64,000 bases of DNA from Neospora caninum Liverpool (Eukaryota; Apicomplexa; Conoidasida; Eucoccidiorida; Sarcocystidae): positions 744,001 to 808,000 of the forward strand of contig NC_018391.1 of assembly GCF_000208865.1 (NCBI RefSeq). The letters run 5' to 3'. This document shows positions 13,751-23,920 of the stretch, piece after piece. The notes beneath the pieces are model-generated. The model was not told the origin of the DNA, did no database searches, and worked only from the letters and a program-made list of their open reading frames with translations. The position numbers were made by a program, and so were the translations under genes. The stretch's first letter is position 1; each line of letters starts with the position of its first letter.

Positions 13751-15179
13751 TCACAGCTCAGCCGAGGCCTGACAGTGAAGTATGAGGAAGCGGACAGAAC
13801 CTGGCGTCGCGCCAACACTTACCACACGGTACGGGTAGTGTAGGAGTAAAACGAGGGGTGACACAACAAGCGTAACCGCGCAGAGAGCAGAGCATACATA
13901 GTACATGAAGTTGAACCACCTGTATGTCCACTGCATTAAAGAGATCGTCGGCGACCTATGGAGTTACTTACCTTACTTGGGTAAGTCCTCTACATCTTTA
14001 TTATAGTAGCATACCACAGCTACGCCAGCCAAGAACCCTCCCAGATGGCCGTACGTGTCCACTACAGAGGTATATTAACTGCAGAGAAGCTTAACCATGG
14101 ACAAACAATGAATCTGTTACCTGTTCGCCCAAACGACAGAAAATATATCAACACAGCGAGAAGGCAAACGTCAAAGGAGTACATTTGCTTCAATTCTTCG
14201 GAGAGCTTGCCCCAGACCGCACTGAGCTCTGCCGTCAGACCGCCAACGACGCCTACAGAATGTGTAGTGATGGACGCCCCCATTCGTTTCCAGCAGGATC
14301 AGTCTCACCGAAACCTGCAGTGCTAGCGCCCACCGACTGGCAAACAACACATGTAATCGCCTTGATCTGAATTATGTCCGTCACTTAAACCGCATTGCTT
14401 ACCAAGGCCCACGGCTGCACCAACATTGACAGTAGGTTTCCGACAATAGCTGTTGGACAACAAGTAGGCACATCACTATGTTTATGTTTCCTCGGAAACT
14501 CACCGGAGAAAAAGTAGGTTGCCAGGAACTTCTTTGTCCCGTAGCGCTCCTCCAATCTGAGACTGATATGCTGAACCGAGTGGAGGTGGACATCTCGTGC
14601 CATGCCACTACGAAGTGAAGGACGTACCAGAATAAAGACCAAGTTAAGGACTAAATGCAGAATTGTCGCATGGAGGAACAACGGGGTAACAACCCGCCAG
14701 AGCTGTAGATTGCTGACTGAAGCAATGCTGACCAGGATCAGTGAGACAGTAGCGAAGGGTGTACGGACCTGAAAGCTGGTGCGTAAGCGGCCCCGAGGAG
14801 CATGAGCGTCTGTTCATTCGGCTGAAAGGGGTGTCAGTTTCTTCAAAGTGTCTATGTGCACTGACTGTGCGTGTAGTCTGACCTGATAGCTCTTCGATAA
14901 CACGCACGATACAACATACATGACGATCTGTGCAGTGGTAATCCACAGAATAGACCTACAAACACGGAGCTCTAGTTGAGGAAATTCAGGGCCGAAAGTG
15001 GAAGACTGACTTGTCACATGAAAGTCCAGGGAACACTGCGGACATCGGCATGTGTCCACCGGCAGATACGAAATGGCAGCTGCACATTGCTCACCTCTCT
15101 CTTTCCAGCTTCTCAACGCAGGCTCGCCGCCTCCCAGGAGGCTTTGAGCCTCCATGTCTGATCCGCGAGAAGAAGCCAT
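13751..15179 (-). CDS. Rhomboid intramembrane serine protease (small ROM type)
   Basis: Eight exons join in phase: 15179-14883, 14768-14628, 14570-14504, 14449-14403, 14336-14309, 14252-14121, 14061-13994 and 13930-13823. About 296 residues result, matching the small coccidian rhomboids. Diagnostic motifs appear in order: Trp-Arg of the L1 loop in QLWRVVTPLFLH (residues 121-132); the HLVLN oxyanion motif (137-141); LEERYG; the catalytic Ser in SVGASTAGFGVVGG (Ser189); and the catalytic His in DTYGHLGGFLAG (His243). Six or seven hydrophobic helices are present. Rhomboids cleave transmembrane segments in the lipid bilayer; in coccidia they shed micronemal adhesins or act in the Golgi or mitochondria. 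There is no presequence, and the N-terminus is Cys-rich, so a ROM1/2/3-like secretory-pathway enzyme is inferred. The C-terminus is ambiguous: either read through to the stop at 13751, or splice at GTG|GTAAGT (13822) to a further exon near 13.2 kb. Confidence 0.92.
14309..14336 (-). other. 28-nt microexon with rhomboid catalytic serine
   Basis: This exon of the rhomboid gene reads TCG GTG GGC GCT AGC ACT GCA GGT TTC plus one base, i.e. SVGASTAGF with a split Gly. The flanking introns are 66 nt (14402-14337) and 56 nt (14308-14253), with TGCCAG and CTGTAG acceptors and GTAAGC and GTGAGA donors. Skipping it would shift the frame and delete the active-site serine. Confidence 0.85.
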
Positions 15180-15671
15180 TGAGACTGCAACTATGGTTCG
15201 GCCTCCTCTAATCCGGTCAACTCTACAGTGGTACTCGTCTGCGTGATCAGCAGTGATGTTTCATATCAGTTCTGCTGGAATGACAGTAACGCGGATACTC
15301 ATACACCGGGCGGCTACGCGTGGCCATGCCTTACCCTGGAAGCTTGGGCGACGGGGAACTGTGCTGTACGGACACCAGCGCTCGCCATACGTCTGCGATT
15401 CCTCGAGGCCACGTCCACTATCGCCGGAAGGTGTATTTTTCGGGGTTTTATGGTCTTAACTTGTTTTTATACGGAAAAAAATTCCGGACACTAGTCTGAA
15501 TCGCATTGCAAAGCTGTGTTGAAGCAAGTAATTGAGTGTTCGGATTATGTTCACAGCTTTAGGCGTGTCGGGACAATCGTTGTTTTTTCACCTGCCTCGC
15601 GCTGGCAGTGGACGCATGCAGCATGCGCAATGAAAGCCTGCTACAGGAATCGACACTGCGAAGCCGTGTGT

Positions 15672-16496
15672 TCAAGCCTCAAATTGAGGCAAATTCTTTT
15701 CTCTTCGCAATATTTCTGAGGAGAGTCTATGAACACCGAGTTGCTGGTGTGCGAGACTAGCACTGTCAATTTCGCGTGGCAGCAGTTGCCACCGGAACTG
15801 ACCACTGTTGTGGACTGTCGGCACACCAGCTGTATTGCCCATAAATACCTGTTTCACCGAATACGTGGTGTCGGAAGTTCTGAAGATTCGTTTTTCACAG
15901 AGCGTGTATGACACAGGACGCGGTGCAGCAATGTCTTTCCTCGTGAGGGGCTTGATTTCACCAGGCCTTCGCGGACTCGACTCAGCCGGCGCAAGGCTCA
16001 CGGAGATATCCAACGGTGTCGTCAGCTTTTCTTGTCCAAGAACTGTTTCAGAGGTCTTACTGCTTCGGTCTAAAACTAGTTTGGCTACAATTGGACTGCC
16101 ACAGGGCCCACAGTTGCAACCATCCGTCGGTGAAAGGGCTGGGGGACTGTATACGCAGAATATAGCGCCGGTTGGAGCGTGGGGGTCTACGGCAACAATC
16201 TGCGTTCAGAAGCGCACTCTATACTGGCCTCCGGCGCGGAAGGACAGGTCAAAACGAATAAGAGTAAGATTCGGCAAAAAATAGTCCTGTAATAGAGTAG
16301 AGGCCACCAGGTTGTCCTCTTCTACTGGTGGTAGTTGATACTTCCCGATGAGCGCACCACTGGCGCTCTGATTCGTCGCGAAGTTTTTCTTAGCCTGCAT
16401 ATTCCAGTGGGTAGGGAGCTCCAAATAGAGTAATGACCCCTCACTCGTGAGTGTCTGAGCGATGCCTAGGCAACCCGTGGGGAGGCTGCAAGACAT
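15672..16496 (-). CDS. Unknown 238-residue protein
   Basis: Two exons, 16496-16308 and 16199-15672, separated by a 108-nt intron (donor GTGGCC, acceptor AACGCAG), give a phase-consistent reading frame of 238 residues ending in a stop at 15672. The start is the ATG of MSCSLPTGC. The open frame continues upstream in another exon-like stretch to about 16810, so an earlier start through a 50-nt intron is possible. A Cys cluster (GCNCGPCGSP, residues about 88-97) could bind metal or form disulfides. The C-terminal third is basic with aromatic residues (SGQFRWQLLPREI). No signal peptide or membrane helix is obvious and no family was recognised. It faces the tiny plus-strand gene head to head, about 350 bp away. 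Confidence 0.55.
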
Positions 16497-16848
16497 GGCA
16501 GGACAGAGCCAGTTAGCTTGAATGCTTCTGCAGACCTGTCTTTTCTTTGCCTCGATCGTCCTCCTCTATCCAGCGAGGTGCTGGTTACCTGTATTCGCTG
16601 ACCAGGAAGACGAGGACCCTCAGTTGTGCAGCTAAGAAGAAAAGAGTATTTTACCCCGCCCTTTTCCATATACAACGGAGTCGCTTGGAAACATCCTAGT
16701 GCCGGTGTGACGGGTGGCCTGTTCACTTGCAGCTTCCTTCGGGCAAAAAATGCTTCGTTTTCAATGCTAAGAGAGACCAAGATGGCGATCTGGAGCCGGT
16801 CCTCTGCTTCGTCGACAGGTATGTTTCTTTACCCAAGACTTCCCGTCG

Positions 16849-17270
16849 ATGACGCTTGCTGTGTCACAGTTTCTTCTGTATGCTACTGTTCTTTTTTCGT
16901 TCGGGCCTGGTATGCTTGCCGTTGTTGGTGTCCCGGTGAGGAGCATCTTTGCAAGAGGAGTGCGTCTTCTTCTCTTTGCTATGCGATCCTGCAGCCAAGA
17001 CAACCTCCTGATGTGGTTCAACGAAGAAGAACTCTTGGAGTTCGAAAAACTGGTGAGTGTTTGAGCGCTTCAGCGTAGCGGGCGTTAGATGGTGCACACA
17101 CAGTCACCGTTTCTGCTCAAAAGACGAGTGTCTGACGCGACTGCTTGCAGGTGCCTCGTCTGGAAAGCTACTACGAACTGTGGGAAGAGAAGGCGTCACG
17201 CGTTCGAATGAAGGAAGCCATCGTAGCTGAAGCACAACGCGAATTTCCGCATATAGGACTGGACGGCTGA
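16849..17270 (+). CDS. Tiny protein with hydrophobic N-terminus and acidic helix
   Basis: The C-terminal part is secure: the exon ending at 17052 (donor GTGAGT) joins 17151-17270 in phase 0 and yields WFNEEELLEFEKLVPRLESY followed by YELWEEKASRVRMKEAIVAE and a stop. Two N-termini are possible. In the first, one exon from ATG 16849 gives 107 residues with a hydrophobic segment. In the second, three exons, 16880-16935, 16995-17052 and 17151-17270, use a 59-nt GTGAGG...CTGCAG intron with a strong pyrimidine tract and give 77 residues starting MLLFFFRSG. The second model fits the very short introns of the neighbouring rhomboid gene and resembles a mitochondrial or signal-anchor leader. No family was recognised. 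An organelle membrane-associated role is only inferred from the leader. Confidence 0.6.
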
Positions 17271-18015
17271 ATACAGTTGCCTTTCCGGACGGTTTATTGG
17301 GATGTGAAAAATCAGTGTCCGACTGACTGCTCTGTTTGACAGCGATAATTCCCTACGGCCCTGTCCGAGGTGAAACGCTTGCCAGTCACTGCCTTTCATG
17401 CACTAATCCGTTTCGGATGGTATGTCGTCTTTTGCAAATCCGTCTGCTTCCCCTCTCAAGAGACGGTTTTCTGTTGCATTGTCCCCCCAGTTGTGGTCAC
17501 AGAGTAAACGCTTCACATCCTGGTGAAGAAGCACCATGACGGTACGCAGCGCCCAGATCCTGTTTCGCGTGTAATATGAGAGGTCTCATGTGGTTCCCTT
17601 CCGGGTAAATGACTTTAATTATGTAATGTGAAGTCCACGCTCCTTGAGTACCAGACTTGAGTTCTATGGTTTATGAAATCCGTTTCGCCCCTCCGCAGGG
17701 GTCGTGCTGCAACACAGTTGCGTCAAAAATTCGTCAGAACACTGAGGGGCAGTTCACGCGCTGGTGGCTGGCCACCCCATAAAAATCCGGATTTATTCCT
17801 CTTCATCCCGAAACCCCGTGAAGCTCCTGATTTAATCATCTTCCTCATCGAGTGGATCGCCGTTTTCGTCGCATTGCCGCACGTCTTCGACCTGAGCCAA
17901 GAGACACAACACATTTGCAGACGGAAGCCTCAAACATTTGTTACACTTTTATTCTTCTCGGGAAGCCACTCGGATAGCGACGTATCCCCGTAGCGCACTC
18001 CGATCCATCCACCAG
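17271..18015. other. Convergent 3' spacer
   Basis: About 745 bp lie between the stop of the tiny plus-strand gene and the stop of the minus-strand NFU gene. It should contain both 3' UTRs. The open frame at 17673-17993 has no splice context or motif. Confidence 0.6.
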
Positions 18016-19854
18016 TCAATTCCGCCGTACCTCTGGAATATAGTATTGTAGCATTTGTTTCATTCCTCTTTTGACGGTGATAAGAGAACTTGGACAGCCC
18101 TCGCAGCTGCCTTTCAAATGCACCCATACAATGCCAGTTTCTTCATCGAACCGCATCATCTCAAGATCGCCTCCATCAGCCTGAAGCATGGGGCGTGCTC
18201 GCATGTGCAGCAGCTCTCTGATCGCTTCGGACAAATCTTCCTCTTCGTCAGGTTTTGACTGCTGTTGCGGCTCCTGTCGCCGGCCTTCTGGGACGGAAAT
18301 TTCCTCTGAAGATGCAACTGGCTGGATAGCAGGTAACCCAGACATCAAGTGGCTGTAGACAGGAGCACGCGAGACACCAGGGAGAGGCTCCATGTGCCAG
18401 GAGCAAGGACACGAATAGGACTCCCATGATTACCCCTGTGGGCGAGAGGTGGGCAGTGTTTTCCCTAGACGAATCCCATTTGCTGGCACGCAATCGAGAC
18501 AATGTTTTCGAATGAACAGACATGCGCAGCTCGCCAGCTCAATGCCTGCAACTTTCCAATACCTAGGGTTGCTTCCCTACCCAAAGCGGATCTTCCTCTG
18601 TGTGAACAACTTGAGAACCGCCATTTCACTCATCTTACTCCAGAATGCTTCGCTTAACCGGCTCTTCCAAGTCGCCCCAGTCAGTATCCTTCGCCTTCAC
18701 CACCGTCACATAGTCTCCTGCGATTAGCACCGAACTCGTCCCATCTATCTGCATAACGCAGAACAACGACGACAGCGTACGCGCTGTGGTGCGGCAAGGT
18801 GTCCCATTTCCTCTGATGATCATCCACAACATCTTCAGTCTCTGTTGGATAATAGCCAACGGATGCACCAGCAATCTTCAATGATGCTGCCTTTTGCTTC
18901 GGATGCATCCGTACAGTTCGGGGTCAAGATCGGTCACATTGTGACGGTCCGTACATGTCACGTTTCGATCTAGGATCGCGCTCTGGTCTACATGTACGTC
19001 AAAGAAAGAGAGCCGAGTCTCCACACGAAATGCGAGAGTCTTGAATGGAGTCAGAGATTGTCCAGTTTGTTCACCCAGCTACCGCATACAGAATTCAGTC
19101 CTCTCTGAACAGAGAGTGTTTGCATCACACCTTCCACGCTCGCCGGAAACACACTGCTGTAGCAAACTGGAGAAAACGCGTCCACAATTGTAGCGCTTCC
19201 CGATCGTCCGCCTCACCTTGAATAAACAGTCAGCAAGGGGTGACGCTCCTTCTGCACGCACAGAGAGAACATCGATCATGCCTCTTTTTAGGTAAGGCAT
19301 TGCTTGTTCAAAGCAAGCTACAGCCTGGCGACCTGATTGATTGAGTGGCGTTTCTGCGATGGTGTCACGAAAGTGGAGCGGATATCAAACCTTTTCCAAT
19401 GTCTCTCACGTTGTCTCTGTTGTCGCGTGTAGCTCCTCGATGCGCCGGAAGACGCCTCCGCAATTAAACGAGGGCCGTTTACAAGCACAAATTTCCGAGC
19501 CAGTGGGTTAGGAGTCTGTTCCACAGAAAGCGTGATCTGGCTAGTGGGTGCTGCGCTGTCAACGCGATTGCCATTGGCTCCCGGTGAGCCTCCAGGATGT
19601 GCGGGAGTTCGAAGCTCGCGTGTGTGATCCTTCCTTGCCTGAATCAATGTGGAGCCCCTGAGGCCATACCAATGCCCAGCGGCATCAATAGATCTGCAGT
19701 TTCGCCCGAGAGAAAATGGCTGCGACACAGGCGCCGCAGAACGCGACCAGAAACTCGGTCCATGGGAGAGCGCCTCCGTCCGCACGAGGTGGAGAAACGG
19801 ATTCTTCAACATCCGATACCACCCCAAGGGGGATAAACGAGTAGAGTAAGCCAT
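18016..19854 (-). CDS. Mitochondrial NFU-type Fe-S cluster assembly/transfer protein
   Basis: Four exons, 19854-19410, 19302-19217, 18748-18639 and 18352-18016, join in phase and give 325 residues. The N-terminus (MAYSTRLSPLGWYRMLKNPF) is Arg-rich and amphipathic, like a mitochondrial presequence. Around residues 118-135 LSVEQTPNPLARKFVLVNG matches the start of the Nfu N-terminal domain, and GDYVTVVKAKDTDWGDLEEP its end. The C-terminal NifU-like domain contains RPMLQADGGDLEMM and the cluster-binding Cys-x-x-Cys in KGSCEGCPSS. Proteins with this two-domain layout carry a 4Fe-4S cluster between dimer subunits and pass it to late targets such as lipoyl synthase and aconitase. The Nfu N domain plus presequence point to the mitochondrial paralogue rather than an apicoplast one. 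The N-domain appears somewhat extended between exons 1 and 2. Confidence 0.93.
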
Positions 19855-20469
19855 GAGAGCCCGGGCATTACTGAAACAGAATCTCTTGCGGAGTACGGCG
19901 CAGGCTGGTACGTCAAAAATCGCTTACGGGAAAAGGCATAGCCTTCTGAAACGGAACACACCACCAGTTGCGGCCGCAGAGAACAGAACGCGAATTCTTT
20001 GGAGAAGCACTTGACCTGTCGCGTCAAAAATTGGGCAACGTGACGGAGCATACTTGGCACACGGTTGTTCTGCCTCGCAATATCATTTTGTGATTCTCGC
20101 TAGATGCAAGTTGCAACAGAGATGCGCGGAACACCCGGTCCCGATGCGCATGCATTTCCAGCCCCAGTAATGTCTCGCGTTCTCCAGGACACGAACGGGC
20201 AGGGGCTTTGCTTTTTCCCCATCAATGAATATCCATTGCCTTTGAACTTCGTCAAAAGGAAAGCATTGTCAAGCAAGGAAAGAAGACGTGTTGACATGTC
20301 AGAAAAGGCAGAGAGTGGCGGGTTCGCTTTTGCGGATGCCACACCGGCCGCGTGTATGTATTGCCAGTCGCATGGCAACAAGGAACGCGCGACCCCGACC
20401 AATCATGCGCTCTTTCTGTCAATTTCCACTTGACTGAAAAAGAGATGACACCCTTAGGCCCAAGGCAGA
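19855..20469. promoter_or_regulatory. Divergent promoter region between NFU and an unknown plus-strand gene
   Basis: The 615-bp gap separates two start codons facing away from each other (NFU at 19854 minus, unknown gene at 20470 plus), so it must contain both upstream regions. No TATA box is expected or seen. The 109-codon frame at 20104-20433 is probably leader sequence, since it is out of phase with the downstream gene. Confidence 0.5.
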
Positions 20470-23400
20470 ATGGCGGACCCATGCGTAGACTCGACAGAGG
20501 CTGAGAGGTCTAACACACTCGTCAAAGACACCAGCGCCAGCGGCACACCGGACGGCGTCGAACCTTACCTCTTTCCCATAGTGGCCTGCCTGGGTTGTTT
20601 GACCACCATGGCCTGCGGGCCAAAAGACGGAGACTTTATCAGCCCCGCTGAGTACGCGCGGGGATGCAAGGAATCTCCGTACGAGGCTGCCTTGTTAGCC
20701 AACACAAAGGCCGGGGTGAGAACGTGCGTTGCGCGTCGCCCAGGGGGTCGAGGCACATCGTCCCCGGACCCATCCTGGGAAAAGGAAAAACACGAAGAAA
20801 TTTCGTCTTCCCCTTCTGGGCACAAGACAGATCCGAGGGAAGAAGAAGATCGTGCGGCGAAGAAAATACATCCAAAAGAAAATGAAGGTTGTCAAACGGC
20901 CTCAAGGACCGACAGAAACAACAGACCGCACAGGAACGCTGATGCATCACCGCCTTCTTTTGATGTACAAAACGTCGTGCTCCAGGATGCCAAACGAGTA
21001 AGCCCCTCCTCTACCCTTGCCCACAACAAACGCCGTCCTTCGATGAACAAAGCACACGCCTTAAGCAAGCTGCGGCGTCGTATCCACGTCATACACCCTT
21101 GCCTCATAAACCAGGAGGCACGAAAAAGGGAAATCAATAAAGAGATCCGTGCACATCTGCCGGTGACACGCGTGGTGACTTGAGAGAAGACTTAGCAAAC
21201 TCGAAAGGAGTCCGATTGTGTTTCCAACCCGAAGTCATCGCCCTAAAAAATTAGCTGACCACGAGCGCCCCCCATGGGTAGCCGCGTCACCACTTCTCGT
21301 CAGTGCCATTAAGAAATCAAGGGAGAGTAACCTTTAAAAATACCCTTTATGTCAGCCGAACAAGTGGAAGTCGATGGGCGAGGTGACAGCTTTTTCGCTT
21401 CGGCGAACATCAGCACTGATATGTATCTTCATCTCGTCTATCCGGGAGCCCGTAATGAAGGAAAGATGAACGGCCTCCAAACGTACCAGGGCAGAATAAG
21501 CAGTTTACAGCCGGCTTACAGTGTTTTAGCCGGACGCGTGCTGCTCTTATTGAGAGAGATACTCCCTTCTGTGTTAGCTGGAAGAGAACGAGGGCTCCTC
21601 CTCCCTCACGCCCCCTTTACAAATATCAGAGTGCCACGTTTTCTGCGAAGAGTTCACCGGATACAGGGTGGAAGCAGCAGCACTTTCTATATCTGGCGGG
21701 TTCTTCATGGAAAATTAGGCTGCAGCGTTTCCTCTCTGAGAGATACAGTGACAGTCAATCTGTCCCAATCAGCGCGGTTACTTCGCACAGAGGAGACAGT
21801 ATGCACAGGTGTTGTTCTCCACCAACTGTCTTTGCTCCGACACAGCCGCTCACCGACCAAGAGCTCCTCGAGCAGATCGTCACAGATTTCTCTCTCCGAG
21901 CAGTTCGTTTCGATGATTCGGTGAGCTGTGAATACAGCATGCGACTAGGATGGAAGCACACACAATCGGGAAACTTTTTCAGGACGGACCATCGGACGAC
22001 TCGCGGGTGTCTGACTAGTGTAAAACCGAATGGGAGCCCCTAAAGCATAAAGAGTGGCAGAAAAAGGTAGCGGAGGAGATACTAATACCGGCCTTGAAAC
22101 GAGGAACGGTGTTCTCCTTCGGTTCATCCCCCCATACGGAGCATGCAGGGGTACCGGTGTATATTTCACATGCACATCTATGTAGCGTCCTCTAAACAGA
22201 TACGTATACGTGTCCTTATCTCTTCCTAGATGCAAACGTGTATACACACGGAGACACTGTGTCCTTTGTCTCCGCTTCTAAGTCCGCCAAGCCCAAGGGT
22301 GACTCCGCGGCATCGGGATGACCGGAGTTTCTGTGAACCTTTTTCTGCAGGACAACCGGACGGGTCTCCCTGCAACCTTGATTCACCTAGGGAATGGCAT
22401 GCAGCTTAAAGCCGAGTATCACCTGGATTTCCGCCTCCAAGTGAGATCCCACAGAGTTCATGCTCCGTTACGATGGCATCGTCGGAACGCTGCATTCTAC
22501 TGTCCGCTCTCGGGGAGCCGCTGATGGCATGGCAGCTACCTCGAAGGACCTCAGGACTGCCTCGATCAGAAACGTACGCAAAAGGAGGTGGCCTGCACCC
22601 AGGTGCGGTGTCACTGGTTTTTCAATTTCGCAGAAAAAAGCGTCGTTTCCCTACCTCCTGGTTGCCTGCAGAACATCCACTTCAAGCTGTGCACCAAAGA
22701 GAACCGTTTCATCATGTTCTTTTTCATTCCCATCAAACATGTAAGCGTACAACCTCTTCGGCACATGAATCTTAGCGGGAAGGGCGCAAACGCGGGCGCA
22801 AAGGGGGAACAGGACATTTTCAAAGGAAGCCCCAATTGGCAGTGCTTTATGACAGAATCGCGAATTTTTTTGAGGGTCGTTTTTTTTGCAGCTAAAGGAC
22901 ATTGCAATCCCCGAGGAGCTAGATCCTGTCTTTGTAAGTGCTGGCATAGTCTACTGTTGCGTAGTTCTCCAAATCTAGACACAACTGCAAAGAGAATGGC
23001 GGAGAGTCATAATCTTCCCGCACTAACACCGCTATGACCAACTGCACCTTAGCTTTCACTTTTTGTAGTATGGTGCTCAAGAGCTGACGCGGCAAGCGCT
23101 GAAGGTTCCGCGAATTGAGAGAGTTGTCGCATTTCTTTCCACCACTCTTCGTCCAGGATTGCCTTGATAGTGTTACCATGTGTTTTCTGCCGCTCTGTTT
23201 TGCGCATCCAGCATGCGTCGTGTTACGATCGCGTCGGCAAATTCGTGCAGCGGCCGCAGCGAGCGGCCGTGCTGCAGGTAAGAGAACGGGCGATCTGTGA
23301 CCAGACTCCCGCATCGGGTATGTAATGTTCTGGGTGCGAAAGTTCCATCGAATCGAAAGCCGTTTGGAAGATTCCCTAGGATACTGTATATGACTCCAGC

Positions 23401-23920
23401 TATGAGATTCAGATCAGACAACCAGCTTATGATTGCTGACGGCTCTTCGGACACACCGTGGGAGAGGCGAAGCTACCGACAAGAGGAAACCGGGTTTACA
23501 TTAAGACACCAAAAATCGCAGTTAATGCGGTCTATACATATTCCCCATCTTTCCGTATGAGTATATATGTATATGCATGGGCCGTAATGATTTGCAGAGC
23601 TGAACATCGCTCAATATCATGTGCATCGAAACAATGTTATTTAGGCATCTTTGGAAGAAAGGTGCTCACTTTTGTCTTCATTCTCTTGTTTGACTTCTGC
23701 ACCCTTTCTCTAGCTGTCGCCTGAGGCCCCAGCTGATTTACGTCGGACACCACTCTATCTAGGCGATGCTGGGAAAATCACCCTGGAGCGACGATCCTTG
23801 CAACGGCTCTTTGTCGGTTCAGCGATCGTTTTAATTCTGGCAGACACGCAAGAAAGAGACACTTTCCAGTGTTCCCTCAAAATCCTACAACTGTACAATT
23901 CCCTCGAACATTCTAACTGA
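20470..23920 (+). CDS. Multi-exon protein of unknown function
   Basis: Phase-0 exons line up: 20470-20715, 21726-21920, 22351-22440, 22603-22740, 22892-22933, probably 23069-23104, 23212-23277 and 23714-23920. Every acceptor has a pyrimidine tract (for example TTTTTCTGCAG at 22350) and most donors match GTRAG. The last four junctions are less certain, especially the GTTCCG donor at 23105. The model gives about 271 residues. Blocks that look folded are TDQELLEQIVTDFSLRAVRF, LIHLGNGMQLKAEYHLDF and HWFFNFAEKSVVSLPPGC, followed by a hydrophobic strand RFIMFFFIPIKH, and near the end LGDAGKITLERRSLQRLF. There is an early hydrophobic Cys-containing segment (LFPIVACLGCLTTMACG). No family was recognised. 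Further exon-like stretches at 24000-24490, one with a membrane-helix-like run, may belong to an alternative 3' end. Confidence 0.6.

Noticed and set aside
14270..14283. MGASITTHS frame taken as a rhomboid active site
   Set aside because: Its frame is closed by stops just upstream and no AG acceptor precedes it. The true GAST motif lies in the 14336-14309 microexon, and this stretch is the following intron.
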